Assembly: GCA_003427395.1 (NCBI GenBank)
Contig: BFEA01000234.1
Location: forward strand, 2,099,637-2,141,851
Source: Chara braunii
Lineage: Eukaryota; Streptophyta; Charophyceae; Charales; Characeae
Direction of reading: 5' to 3'
Length of the DNA: 42,215 bases
In this document: piece after piece, positions 19,104 through 29,798 of the stretch
Layout: the number at the start of each line of letters is the position of its first letter
Numbering within the stretch: position 1 is the first letter of the stretch
Made by a program: the position numbers and the translations under genes
The notes under the pieces: model-generated
The model's database searches: none
Seen by the model: only the letters and a program-made list of their open reading frames with translations
Told to the model about the DNA's origin: nothing

Positions 19104-19601
19104 CATGGGGAAGCCCACGCCAGAAGCCGGACCGCAAACAAGTATGCCGCCACCCATCTACCCCGCAGCCCAGGTCCATCCTATGGCCCCGCCACCGTCA
19201 CCTACTCCCAGTTCATAGGGCAGTGTGGCAGGAGGTGGGAACCAGAGGCAGGGCAATCAAGGCAACGGAGGGAGGGGTGGAGGAAGGGGGCGAGGCAGGA
19301 ATGGCGGCGAAAGAGGAAGGCAATGGAATGGTCAAGGCCAGGGGTACCAAGGCCAAGGGAATCAAGGCCTGGGGTACCAAGGCCAAGGGAATCAAGGCCA
19401 GGGGTACCAAGGCCAGGGGTACCAAGGTCAATGGTATCAAGGCCAGGGGGATCACGGAAGTCAGGGGTATGGAAGACCCCGTTTTGACTGGAGGACGGTC
19501 ATCTGTCAACATCGTGACCAGCAAGGCCACACTATAAGGTTCTGTAATATAAGACGGGAAGACGCCACACTATAAGGTTCTGTAATATAAGACGGGAAGA
19601 C
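19104..19601 (+). pseudogene. Element B gag: Gln/Gly-rich repeat region and damaged zinc knuckle
   Basis: In the frame of the ATG near 19106 the peptide starts MGKPTPEAGPQTSMPPPIYP and hits a TAG at about 19216. It then becomes extremely Gly/Gln/Arg-rich: imperfect repeats of GYQGQGNQ type from GNQRQGNQ to about 19470, encoded by tandem 15-bp-like units GGCCAGGGGTACCAA. After RPRFDWRTVI comes C-Q-H-R-D-Q-Q-G-H-T-I-R-F-C: a CCHC knuckle whose second Cys is Arg (CGT in place of TGT). The frame then breaks in the 38-bp duplication. The RGG/Gln-rich part and the knuckle suggest RNA binding by the nucleocapsid. Frame shifts relative to 17815-19010 are present. Confidence 0.75.
19526..19601 (+). 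repeat. Exact 38-bp tandem duplication
   Basis: GCCACACTATAAGGTTCTGT.. occupies 19526-19563 and is repeated without change at 19564-19601. Because 38 is not a multiple of three it shifts the gag frame just behind the zinc knuckle and brings in TAA. Perfect identity argues for a very recent event or an assembly error. Confidence 0.95.
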
Positions 19602-19628
19602 GAGAGGAGCGGGCTGATTTCCTCCACT

Positions 19629-20498
19629 ATGGATGGGAATATCTACGATCAGTTTGGGAAGCCTATTGACAAAAGGCTTGGAGGAGTGAGGGATGAAGCC
19701 CGGCGAAGAGCGGCTGCTGGGCCGCCACGCCCTGCCATATTCAGGCTATGGCAGGAAAAGGAGGAACCACCGATTGGGGTGGAGGAAGTAGGGAGCGATG
19801 AGGAAGTGGCTCAAGCGCTACAAGGAGGGAGTAAGAAGGAAGAACCCATAATCATTGAGTCAGATGACTAGAATGAGGAGGAAAGGATGAAGCCTCCGTC
19901 CGTCTTATTTGGGAAGATGGAGAAACTGCTGGATAAGATGGGGAGGTACCAACAGAAGTTGGTGGACCTCTGTGAGGAAGTGAAGAGATGGAAATCTATC
20001 ATCCCCAAGGTGTTCCTCTATGACTCCGGCCCGGAGTTAGTGCCTGGGCGACCCAGAGTAAATGTGGTGGGGTTGTGCCCACAATCGGGAACGATGGGGA
20101 GACCCCTCACTCCGTAGGCCCGGCTGGCACAGGCAGCGCGAACGAGGAATCAAGCCAAGGCCAGTGCCATCCAAGAGCCTCCGAGGAGGGAAACCGAACC
20201 AGGGAGAAGGAAAGAGGCTGTGGAAGTAGAGGACGACGATGATGAAGAGGAAGAGGATGAGAAGCTGCGCAGAGAGGAGGATCTGAGAGCGAAGCAGCGG
20301 GCAAGGAAAAAGGGAACCAGGGGAGAGGCCGAACCGGTCATACGTGACGAACCACCCAAAAAGAAGAAATACGCGGTTCGGTTGGAAAAGGGATTTGACG
20401 TAGAGAGAGTAATTGACAGGCTGCTGGAAGGGCATAATGACCTCATGACCCTAAAGGAAATCTTAGCGTCAGCCCCTTTTGACTCCGCGATGAACTGA
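19629..20498 (+). pseudogene. Element B Gag-Pol linker, acidic/coiled region (disrupted)
   Basis: One frame runs from MDGNIYDQFGKPIDKRLGGV to MTLKEILASAPFDSAMN, broken by TAG at 19869, TAG at 20115 and TGA at 20496. It contains MEKLLDKMGRYQQKLVDLCE, a likely coiled-coil helix (about 19917-19985). An acidic block EVEDDDDEEEEDEKLRREED (about 20223-20280) is followed by a basic PPKKKKYAVRLEKGFDVERV segment. It follows the nucleocapsid and precedes the protease, so it is a Gag-Pro linker that many plant Ty3/gypsy elements lack. Its function is unknown; low-complexity charge patches would suit protein or RNA contacts. Confidence 0.7.
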
Positions 20499-20506
20499 AG
20501 GGGAGA

Positions 20507-20884
20507 TTGTCGCGGCACCTGGTGCCCAATGTCCATCTGGGTACGATCCTGCCCAAGGAGGCAGAGTGGGCGGAGTCAGGTACGAAGATGGACTGGAAGT
20601 GCGTAGCCTGCGGCACAGTGGATTTGGTGGTGAAGGGTTCCAAGTGCGCATCAATGGTGGACACCGGGGTGGAGTTGAACATTATTCGGGAGGCGGACGC
20701 GATCAGATTCGGGCTGGATATAGACCGCTCTAACTGCGGTATTCTGCATGGAGCCAGCTGTAAGGCCGTGTTTTGCGGGACAGCCTCGAATGTGCTCATC
20801 GTGGTTGGAAAGGTGAAGGTCAGGGCATGCTTCTTCATAATGCCGGACGTGGACCATGGAATCCTCCTGGGAGGTCATTCCTAA
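20507..20884 (+). pseudogene. Element B aspartic protease domain
   Basis: The frame begins near LVPNVHLGTILPKEAEWAES and encodes a retropepsin-like fold. A C-x2-C pair (WKCVACG) precedes SMVDTGVELNIIREAD, with the catalytic D-T-G at 20660-20668. Strand wording such as GILHGASCKAVFCG follows, then DVDHGILLGG, the usual ILLG flap-end motif. Frame is lost by one base at about 20875-20884, and coding continues in the next frame with FLSRTETVMFNKHDG. The active site triplet is intact. The protease would cut the Gag-Pol polyprotein. It is also shifted relative to the upstream linker, so at least two frameshifts separate Gag from Pol. Confidence 0.85.
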
Positions 20885-23196
20885 GCAGAACGGAGACCGT
20901 GATGTTCAACAAACATGACGGGACTCTAATCCTTCTCTTATGCGATCCTGCCTGCGGGAATTACGAAATAATTACCTGTAGGAACACCGGGCCAAGGAGC
21001 ATAAGGAACCGGCCCAATCCAGGATCATTCACGATCGAGGAGTCGGAAGGGGAGCGCTGGAGGCTGGGCAGAGCCCGAAGCGGGAGAGAGGGTGAAAGCA
21101 TTTTTCCTCAGCCTGTCAGATGTTGGGAAGGCCATGGACCTGGTGGCCACGCACGAGATGGCAGATCCGGATGCCATCCAGGCCTTGAGGGAGCAGGTTC
21201 TGGAATGCCCCGAGGTAGGAAGGTTGGAGTTGGTATATCGGCGCCCAGGCAGCTGAAGGAACCCAGCATCAGCGCAAGCACAATCTGTGAGCCGGCCTTT
21301 CTTAGGAGACGGCTCAAGCAGGGTTCCCAAAGGCAGTACAAGACGGTAGACAAGAAGTGTCGCCCGGTTCCCGTCCTCGTTACAGAGGACAAGGAAGCAT
21401 ATTACGAGAGGGAACGACGGTTGATACGGCGAATGAGGGAGAGTGCTTTAGCAGGACCATGTCGTATCAACGAAGGGAATGAAAGGGAGTCGATTATAGG
21501 GGAGCCCAACTTCCTACTGCCTCGGGAGCGAGCATTAATAGTGGAGCTGATGAAGAGGAGGCATCGCGCCTATGCGTTTAGCGACGAGGAATGTGGCAGG
21601 CTGGATGTGGACAAAATACCTATAATCCGCAACCACACCGTGCCACACGAGCCTTGGAACATGAGACGGGCGCGGTTTCTTAACCCTGATGAGGAAAAGA
21701 AGGTGGTGGATTACCTCGACGGTAAAATACGTACGCACGTCGCCGACTATTCGAGTGGACCGTACGCGTCCCCGTGGTTCTGCTTTATCAAGCCTAACGG
21801 GACGCTGCGGTGGGTGCAAAATTTGCAAAGACTGAATGCAGTGACCGTTCGGGATGCTGGAGGGTTGCCCAATGCGGACGCGCTGTCAGAATCCTGTGCT
21901 GGAAGGCCTATAATCTCACTTATAGACCTTTACTCAGGATATGATCAGTTCCCAGTCTACCCGCCGGACAGACCTGTGATGGCTATGCACACGCCGCGAG
22001 GGTTAATCCACATGAACGTCGCCCCACAAGGGTGGACAAATGCGGAAGCAATGACCCAACGGGCCATGATTCAGGTTATGCAGTCAGTCAGCCCCTATAT
22101 CACACAGCCATACATCGACGATTTGGCGATGAAGGGGCCGGCAATGAAGGAAAGCGACGAAGTCTCGCCAGGGGTGAGGCTCTTTGTCTGGAAGCATACC
22201 GAGGGCGTCGAAAAAGTCTTGGGCCTGCTCAAGAAGCATAACCTCACGGCGAGCGGGGCCAAGTCCAGGCACTGCAAGAGGGAGGCGACTATCTTGGGGT
22301 TCGTCTGCAGTGAGAAGAGCCGGAGGCCGGATGCGAAGAAGACGGACAAGATTACTGAGTGGCCAATTTTGTTCCACTCAATAACTGATGTCAGAAGCTT
22401 CCTTGGTACGTGTGGATTTTGGAGGGCCTTCGTCAAGAACTTTGCCGCTAAGACTGAACACCTGAGGAAGTTAGTCCGTCAGGATCAGGAATGGGTTTGG
22501 GGTGAAGAACAAGAAGAGGTGGTGGCTAAAATGAAGGAGGAATTTCAAGAAGGAGGGTTGGTATTAGGAGCGCCAGATTATGACGCTACAGAAAAGCGAC
22601 CCTTCATTGTCGAAACGGATGCGGGGCCAACTGCCTGAGTGGGAGTTCTAATTCAGGCAGACATGGAAGGAAAGGAAAGGCCCTTGCGATTTGAAAGTCG
22701 GATTCTCTGTACGACGGAGAGGAACTACCCTCAGTTCAAGAGGGAGACCCTTGTCGTCCTCCATTGTCTGTGAATCTTCCGAAACTACATCTTCGGCAGG
22801 AGGTTTATTTTGAGAGTGGATCCGACCGCCCTAGCCTACTCTCTAAGGAATTACGTTCCATCGGATCCGACGGTTGTCAGATGGCTGACGTACATCTGGA
22901 TGTTCAATTTCGAACTCAAACGGATTCCTGGTAGTAAGAACCGGGCGGACGGTTTGAGTTGGATCAACTAGGATAAACAGGAAAGGGAAGCGGTGGAGAA
23001 TACGCCCCCAGTTGATGGATTTTTGGATCAGGAAGAAGATGTTCATCTCCACATTAACAAGTGGTCGCCGCGGGTGCCCAGCTGTGTAGGCTATCCTATC
23101 TGGCAAACGCCAAGTGGGTATGAATGGAGGGATGAGCTAGTCCTTAAGCCCTTTGAGGAAGAGGATCCCTGGGTGGTAAGAATGTTCAGTGGATAA
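20885..23196 (+). pseudogene. Element B reverse transcriptase and RNase H
   Basis: One frame runs to TGA at 22636. Its early part (about 21090-21255) is read out of frame: the true wording there (LSDVGKAMDLVATHEMADPD) lies in another frame, so two compensating frameshifts are hidden. RT follows with PYASPWFCFIKPNGTLRWVQ, catalytic LIDLYSGYDQF, PQGWTNAEAMTQRAM and Y-I-D-D at 22111-22122, then thumb/connection wording RSFLGTCGFWRAFVKNF. RNase H begins RPFIVETDAG and continues past stops at 22636, 22771 (TGA) and 22969 (TAG) with TTERNYPQFKRETL and RVDPTALAY. The catalytic RT aspartates are intact, but three stops make Pol non-functional. A tail (NTPPVDGFLDQEEDVHLHIN) leads to TAA at 23194. Confidence 0.9.
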
Positions 23197-23603
23197 TGGA
23201 ATTAGCGCTGGCCAGTTTGCAAAGTCTGGTGGAGGATATGAGGACGATTGAGGAAGGACCTGGCCAGGTAGAACGGCATGAGGACCTGATGGAAGGAATG
23301 TATCTCCCCGTCAACACGTTATTACAGGAAAGCCTCGACCAGTCAGGCTCGTTGAACCCGGCAGAGAATGTGGACGAAGTGCCCGAGAGTCAGGATGACG
23401 AGTTCGAGGAAGGGGAGATTAAGGAGGTTTTTCGTGCAGAGGAGTAGGACAAGATCTACCTAGAGCTGGGGCTTCTTCTGTCCTGCGAAATGCGGCTAAG
23501 GGATGCGAGCAATAGGACTCAGAGGATGTTGGAACGCTACTTAGTGTGAGACGGTCACCTTTTCGTGAGAAGAGAAGTGGGGAATCCTTAGAGAGTCGTC
23601 TGC
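23196..23603 (+). pseudogene. Element B RNase H-integrase linker
   Basis: ATG at 23196 overlaps the preceding TAA (TAATG), a one-base frame change. The frame is acidic (LASLQSLVEDMRTIEEGPGQ, then DDEFEEGEIKEV), stops with TAG at 23445 and reopens with KIYLELGLLLSCEMRLRDAS. It meets a TGA near 23547 before DGHLFVRREVGNP, the usual lead into the integrase zinc-binding domain, then the N gap. The overlap is probably a single-base indel, not designed coupling. Confidence 0.7.
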
Positions 23604-23903
23604 NNNNNNNNNNNNNNNNNNNNNNNNNNNNNNNNNNNNNNNNNNNNNNNNNNNNNNNNNNNNNNNNNNNNNNNNNNNNNNNNNNNNNNNNNNNNNNNNN
23701 NNNNNNNNNNNNNNNNNNNNNNNNNNNNNNNNNNNNNNNNNNNNNNNNNNNNNNNNNNNNNNNNNNNNNNNNNNNNNNNNNNNNNNNNNNNNNNNNNNNN
23801 NNNNNNNNNNNNNNNNNNNNNNNNNNNNNNNNNNNNNNNNNNNNNNNNNNNNNNNNNNNNNNNNNNNNNNNNNNNNNNNNNNNNNNNNNNNNNNNNNNNN
23901 NNN
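23604..23903. other. 300-N assembly gap
   Basis: Exactly 300 Ns. By position it should hide the HHCC zinc-binding domain at the start of integrase. The round size suggests a placeholder or an estimated gap, not measured sequence. Confidence 0.97.
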
Positions 23904-24784
23904 TAGAGCGAGAGGTGGGGGCTGTAGTGCATCTCGATCTACTTTTTATGCCGCTTGGGGATCAAGGCTATAATTTTATCTTCGATGCGCGCGATAACCT
24001 GTCTGGTTTCGTAGACGGGTGTGCTATTCGCACCAAGACCGGGTTAGTCTTAGTGAGCTGCATCGAGGAATATTACCTGCATTATCCTTTCGTCAGGGAA
24101 TTCGTAATGGACGGGGGATCAGAGTTTACCTGCCAGGAGGTGCAAGAACTGTTATCAAGGTATGGTGTGGCAGCCAATTACACCATGGCCGCGCACCCCC
24201 AGGCAAATGCTCCCGTGGAGAGAGGATATAGTACCATTACGAGTCCCCTGGCTAAGTGGACCGAAGATAGGCCTAATCAATGGCCAAGGTACCTAAGGGC
24301 GGCGTTTTTTGTCGAGAACATTACAGTAAAAAGATTCACCAAGTACGCATCTGCGACGCTGTGGTACGGAAGGCACGCCACCTTCCCTATCGAAAGCTAT
24401 CTTAAGACATTGAGGTACCAGGATCTGGAAGTTAACCTCTCATTTGAAGAGTTGCTCGATATCCGGGCGCGGCAGATAGGGGCGATAAAAGAAAGGATTT
24501 AGGAGGCGTCTGACTAGGTGGCGAGAAGCCGTATGGATGATAAGGCTCGATGGGATGAGTCTGCGCGGGTAAGGAAAGTACCCTTGGCAGTTGGGGATGT
24601 CGTGCTTCTCTACGATTCATCGCTGGAAAAACAGTGGTCCAGGAAACTCGATAAGAGGTGGTTAAGTCCCTACCGGATCGTACGGGTCGGAGACTTCGGA
24701 GCGTACCAGATTGAGGAGTTAAATGAGACTGAGTGGAAAGATTGGGTATCTGGAACGAGATTGAAGAAATTTGTGGCGACATAA
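23904..24784 (+). pseudogene. Element B integrase core and C-terminal domain
   Basis: It resumes in frame after the gap. The D,D-35-E triad is visible: D in HLDLLFMP (23936-23938), D in FVMDGGSEFT (24110-24112) and E in NAPVERGYS (24218-24220), exactly 35 residues apart. The end of the core carries WYGRHATFPIESYLKT. Stops at 24500 (TAG) and 24515 (TAG) lie in the linker helix, then MDDKARWDESARVRKVPLAV leads into the GPY/F-type module LDKRWLSPYRI, where the usual Gly is Ser. TAA follows at 24782. There is no chromodomain. Integrase would insert the cDNA. The catalytic residues are intact; the two stops inactivate it. Confidence 0.92.
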
Positions 24785-24970
24785 GAGGTAAGAGAGATGG
24801 CCTGACTGCCTTTAGAATAGAAGTAATAGGGTGTGTATGTTAGGTAGGATGCATGCTGCATGAGTGTGGTCTAGTCTAAGCTTGCTTTGATTATCACCTG
24901 CTTACTTACCCCAATGTGTGTCTGTTGTCTCCTTCGCCTATTGTGCAAGTCTGACTTTACGAAGACAGCC
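24785..24970 (+). other. Spacer between pol and ORF3
   Basis: 186 bp without an open frame of interest. CTGTTGTCTCCTTCGCC followed by TATTGTGCAAG could serve as a splice acceptor for a subgenomic ORF3 mRNA; this is speculation. Confidence 0.4.
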
Positions 24971-27761
24971 ATGCCAGGAGGAGGGAAAGGGACACGGCCG
25001 CCTCAGAGGCCGTTGGGAGCATCAGGAGGATATGAGCGGCATGAGCCTCGCCATCGAGAGAGTACTTCGGTCTACGATGATGGGGACATCGAGCTATTCC
25101 TGGACAACTTTTGGGATCATGCGAGGCGTATGGGCTGGACCGTGGCCGAGACAATTGAGAGGCTGAGGGGAGCAGGCAGGTTCGAGGAGCCCATTACCAG
25201 GATTCGTAAGGAGGCGACGACGAGACAGGAGGTGGAGGCGAGGATGGAGGAGTTGCGACCCTCGCCTGTGGGACCAGATGGCAGGCCGATCCGTCTGGAA
25301 ATCGGAAATGCGGCAAATTTTATTCCTGCCTTCGAGTGGTTCATGCGGGGGAAAGGTATACCGAGAGATGAGTGGGTGAGGACGTTACCCCTTTAGACCC
25401 GAAAGGCGGAGAGGGCACTGGCTAAGCAGGTCAGAGACATGGCCCGGGATTGGGAGAGCTGCAGGGCACATCTGAGAGAGGCCTTTCGACGACCAGACCC
25501 CCTTCAACCCAGAGTCGAGAGGCGTCGAAGGAGTCAGAGGCAGAGGGATCCTGAGCCCAGGGAGGCGAGACCATCTCGAGGAGGACGGAAGGCCCTAGCT
25601 AGGAGAGAAGAGGAACCAGAGCCGGCGCCAGAGGCTGAGGAACGAGGGGCATACCCTGAGTGTGGGTTGGGACTAGTGGAGTTTCATCGGTTTACTGAGG
25701 GTGGATTGAGGAGGTCGGCAGCACGCACATAGGAGGAGTCGCCAGCATCTGAGGGGCCCTTGAGGGAGTTGGAGACACATTTGGATAACTCTCGGTGGAG
25801 GGCGTCGCCTCGGGGTGAGGAGCATGGAGAGCAGGCAGAGGAGGTAGCACGAGAAGAAGTACCACAGGAGGAAGTACCACAGGAGGAAGTACCACGAGAG
25901 GAGGTACGAGAGGAGGTGCCACAAGCGGAGGTGCCAGGGGAGGGGGGCCCAGGATACTCAGCGAGAGAGAGGGCTGGGCGATGAGGGAAGACGTGCAGGG
26001 AAGGAAGTAATAGAGGTTGGAGAGGACACGCCCCCACAGACGCCAGCGGTGGGTTTTAAACTCGGGGATGCACCAGGGAGCACTCGCCAGGCGGGGAAGA
26101 GGTTGCAGACAGAGGAGGCCCCATTGCCTTCTTCAGGAAAGGCCCCTTCGCCAGAAGGAGATAGAGCAGAAAGGAGGAGAGAGAGGGCAGTTGTAAGGAG
26201 AGAGGCCTTGATTCTGATCGATAGGCACCTAGCAGCTCATGCCCTGGAGCACCCAGACCTGGAGGAGCCAGTACCTGCAGAGCCGCGCCAGGAGCCATGC
26301 CAACCAGAGAAGGAGATGGAAGCAGAGATCCCAAAGAAGGTCGAACTCCTCACGAGGAAAAGGGCGCCAGCTGGAGAAACAGTTGAAGAAAAGAGGGCGA
26401 GAAGAATCAGGCGGATAGATGAGATATGGCAAGAAAGGCAGAGGTTGGAGGCAGCGGGGGAGCTTCCGGAGCAGCAACAGGAGAGGCAGAGATCGGAGGC
26501 AGCAGGAGCACTCCCAAGTCAGCCACCTAGCGCGCCAGCAAGGGCTCCGGAGATTCCAGAGATGTGGAGGGACTTCTGGGAGCAAAGAGGAGAGAAGCTT
26601 CCCTCGCCTGTCAGAGCCGGGTTTGGGGTGGCCAGGAAGGCGGAAGAAAGGCTAGATCGCAAAATCAAGTTCCTGGCCAATACGACTTTTGACCGGCACT
26701 TGTTATTGGAGAGCGATCTGGCAGGGAAGAAGATGAAGGAAGCAAGCCATGGAGTACGCCTGGAGGCTATGGAGGTGGAAATCCAGGAACTCAGGGCATT
26801 GGTGGTCAGTCAGGCAGCTATCATTGAGAGCCTGAGGCAGCAAACCCAGGGAGAGGTGAATAACCCAGAGAGCAATAGACAGGGAGAGAAGAGGCAGCCA
26901 GGACATGGGTTGCCAAGACAGCCATCTGCTGCAGAGCCTCGCCAGGAGCCACCTATGGGAAGAGTTATCCTAGAGCCAGAGGAGGCGAGAGCCCAGAGAC
27001 AGGCGGGGAGAGAGGCGTTTGAGTTCAAAGCCCCTACCGAGCTCTCGACGCTGCGAGTAGCAGCAGCGGGCCCAATCGTACCTTTGGCAGTTGAGGAGGG
27101 GCTACCACCATCTAGCAGTGAGCCGGCTCAGGGCTCAGCAGAGGGATCCATAGGCATGCTCCTTGAGGCGGTGCATACTATGCAGGAGGAAATGAGTTTG
27201 TTTTCAACCGAGCAGAGGATAGAGGAGCCTCTTGAGAGAGAGATGGGGAATAAGGCAGAGGGTACCATCAAGAGCAGGCTCCAAAGGATGGGCACACATG
27301 AGTATGGACCAGAGAAGATTGAGGAGCAGCCCACGGCAGTGCCAAGAGAGACACTCGAGAGGAGACCTCAGAGGTTGGACACGCCAGAGTACGTCCCAGC
27401 GACAAGGGATTTGAGGAGCAGACTGGGATCTTGGGCTACTGGATCTGGGTCTGGGGGACAGGTTCATGGGATAGAGCAACAGGAGTTCGTTAGTACCGCA
27501 GCTCCTCGCTCAGAGCAGCAGGGGGTTGTCAGTACCTTGGTAGGATCTCCTTCATCGCCACCTCCTCAGCCCAGGAAGAAGAAGTTCAAGGGGAAGGTTG
27601 ATTAGCTATGCTTCTACTGCAAAAGGGGCATGCATTTGGCTTTGGACTGTCTCGAGTTCCTTGAGGATAAGGCAGAAGAGAAGGTCTCGGAAGCAGGGGG
27701 TAAGATGTATGATAGACAGGGTAGGATAGCAGAGAAGTTCGCAGATAGACTTAGGGCTTAG
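24971..27761 (+). pseudogene. ORF3: second Gag-like protein with CCHC knuckle, downstream of pol
   Basis: ATG at 24971 begins MPGGGKGTRPPQRPLGASGG. The N-terminal third looks like a Gag capsid: DDGDIELFLDNFWDHARRMG, FEWFMRGKGIPRDEWVRTLP and QVRDMARDWESCRAHLREAF. Then come a basic RVERRRRSQRQRD stretch, acidic QEEVP-type repeats (about 25845-25935), long Glu/Arg/Pro-rich regions, a coiled coil (about 26765-26850, MEVEIQELRALVVSQAAIIE) and, just after a TAG at 27603, the knuckle C-F-Y-C-K-R-G-M-H-L-A-L-D-C (27609-27650), a perfect C-X2-C-X4-H-X4-C. Stops are at 25394, 25730 and 25982, with a frameshift near 25980; the final TAG is at 27759. It holds the env position but has no signal peptide or membrane segment. 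Function is inferred as a second RNA-binding structural protein. Confidence 0.75.
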
Positions 27762-27797
27762 TTATATAGGCAAAATCAGGAGGAGTTGAGGAGGTAA

Positions 27798-29152
27798 GGC
27801 TGGTTTTGTCTATGTAAGTAGGCGAGTACCTTAAGAGGCATCAACTTAGGTTCTGTGTGATACCCTCTTAGACTTAGAGGAGCTTTTTTTTTTTATGAGT
27901 GCTACTAATCTAGATTGGAGCCTTTGTATTCCTACTGAGTTGGGGTCTTGAGGCTTAGGGTGATCTAGATGAGGCATGTACATATTTAGGTGGCCTACAC
28001 ACTGCATTTGAGAGACGGATCAGACATGTATTCTAGGGGTTGTTGTCAGTATGGATTTGGTGTGGCTTGAGTTGAGTGAGCTATGATTTGGAGACACTTT
28101 CTGGGTGAGACATTTTATTCCCTGGGTGTATAGTATGATGAGGTTTTATTTCAGAGACCATTCTTATATGTGACGATCACCTGTCTCTCTCACATGTGTG
28201 GTTATACTCTGATGTATGGTGGGTTTGTGTGGACAGTGTGTAAAAAGCATCTTATTTTGTCATGGGTACTGTGAATATGATTGTAAGCAAAACTGTCTAC
28301 TCCTCGGTATACTTGTGCGACCTGCTCACGGGCAGTTGATAGGGCAGAGTATAAGGGGAGGAAGCGCAACCCATTTGTGAAAGGTTGTGAGGAATTTGAA
28401 GGTTTATGAGCCTTGGAGGCTCAAAATGCTTACCATGTTGATTGTTGGTTACTTAAGTTGTGATGAGGACCCATAAGATGGTCTCTCAGCGATCTTGTTT
28501 ATGATAAGAGTCCTTTGAATTTTTGGAAAAAGGGATGTTTTATGATGTTGTGTGTTATGATGAGACCCCCTCGAGTTTTGAGGAGGGGAAGTTTGGTTTT
28601 ATGGCGAGACCCCTTTATGATTTCTAGAAGAGGGGGTGTTTTGTTTATGATGAGAGCCCCTTGGATTTTTTGGAAAAGGGGAATGATTTATGGTTGGAAG
28701 ACTCACCCTCAGAAGTGAGTAAATTGATTTATGGTATGACGAGTTGTTTGATGGGTGATAAAGTCTGACGGAAAGGGTCACTTTTGTTTGGGATGTTTGA
28801 GAAAGTCGCAATGAATGCAGGGCGAGAGACGTCTCAAGACGGGTGGCTGCTGGCTCAGATCAAGTCAGGGGTCACGGCCTGGTGGACCTAGCGGTGATTT
28901 TGTTTGTGAGCGTGCGAAGGATGCCATGCCTATTATGGAAGGGTTGGTAAATGTCTTCGGACCCCTGCGTATTGCGCAGTGAGCCTGTGATTTTTGTTTT
29001 GCGACGCCCCGCCTAACCACCTGTGCTAGTTCTGGGACATATTGAAGAAAGGTCAAGCTAACGGAAAAAAAGTTAGTACCTCTAGGGCGTAACCCCATTG
29101 GATGGCTGCTAGCCGGCGCAACCTGGCTGCGGGACCGCGTGGGTAAGAATTT
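27798..29152 (+). other. 3' non-coding region of element B
   Basis: No credible frame. It is T-rich and G-rich, with a TTTTTTTTTT run at about 27885. It holds a group of four hairpins (28509-28682) and a GTTAGTACCTC block near 29070. It lies between ORF3 and the polypurine tract. Confidence 0.6.
28509..28682 (+). repeat. Four tandem hairpins with ATGATGAGA-type lead
   Basis: Four units at about 28509, 28562, 28606 and 28652 share (A)TGA(T/G)(G/A)AGA at the start and form GGG-rich hairpins: CCTTT/AAAGG, CCCCTC/GAGGGG, CCCCTT/AGAGGGG and CCCCTT/AAGGGG. Spacing is 44-53 bp. Stem composition changes in matching fashion. Confidence 0.6.
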
Positions 29153-29164
29153 AAAGGGGGGAAG
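29153..29164 (+). other. Candidate polypurine tract
   Basis: AAAGGGGGGAAG is followed at once by TG (29165). It has the form of a retrotransposon PPT, which normally abuts the 3' LTR. However, similarity to the 5' LTR starts only at about 29799, leaving 634 bp unexplained. Confidence 0.55.
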
Positions 29165-29798
29165 TGCCCGCCCCAGTGAAATTACTCCACGGGATAGTGA
29201 TGGTTGAATATTTTTGGGTGAAATCCTGATTGAGTGTTCATCAGGAGGACGCCTATCGTTGCGTAACCAACGAAGGTACTGCCGTTAAATAACAATGCGG
29301 TGGGTCGTGGTCCTGGTCCGACCAGCCAGGCTATGGTGGGCTAAGGTGGAGACCTAGCCTTTCTGTACTAGACTACACAAAGAGCTGAGCGAATTTTAAG
29401 TATACATATATACTTACGTGTATTTGATTGCGAGAAATTTTTGAGAAGGAAGGCGAGAATGCCTTCAAAAGGTCTCGATTAAGGCCCGCATCCCTAGTTT
29501 TTGCCAGGACTGGGGACACCCAACGAGAAGCCGAAGGTTGTCTAGGACCAGGGAGAAGATAATTGGGAAGGTCTTTGGAACTTATGCGGTCAGAGTCCTA
29601 ATTTCTGGGCGGTGAGAGGCCCAGGTTAGAAACCTGGCAGCATATAGTTGTGGAGGCATGGTTTGATGGAGGTCTCTACCCTGTATTTGTCGGCTAATCG
29701 AATTGGCTCCTGTTTCATCATCATTTGGGGTGTGGATGGATTTATAGCTTTCTGATTTGGCGAAGCGACGGGGACGTCGCTTAATATGGTCTGGTAAG
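29165..29798 (+). other. Unpaired segment between PPT and the shared 3' LTR
   Basis: No counterpart in the 5' LTR and no gene. It contains TATACATATATAC at about 29400 and ACCAGCCAGGCT..AGCC at about 29320. It may be the true start of the LTR, lost from the 5' copy, or extra 3' leader. Confidence 0.45.

Noticed and set aside
23546-23903. Integrase N-terminus across the Ns
   Set aside because: The frame is carried only by the 300-N gap. The ATG at 23546 and the residues before the gap are in a different phase from the recognisable linker wording.
25673-26037. Minus-strand Pro/Leu/Ser-rich frames opposite ORF3
   Set aside because: Mirror of the acidic QEEVP repeats on the plus strand.
24785-27761. 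ORF3 as an envelope gene
   Set aside because: It has the env position but no signal peptide, transmembrane segment or Cys pattern of an envelope. It has a Gag-like CCHC knuckle instead.
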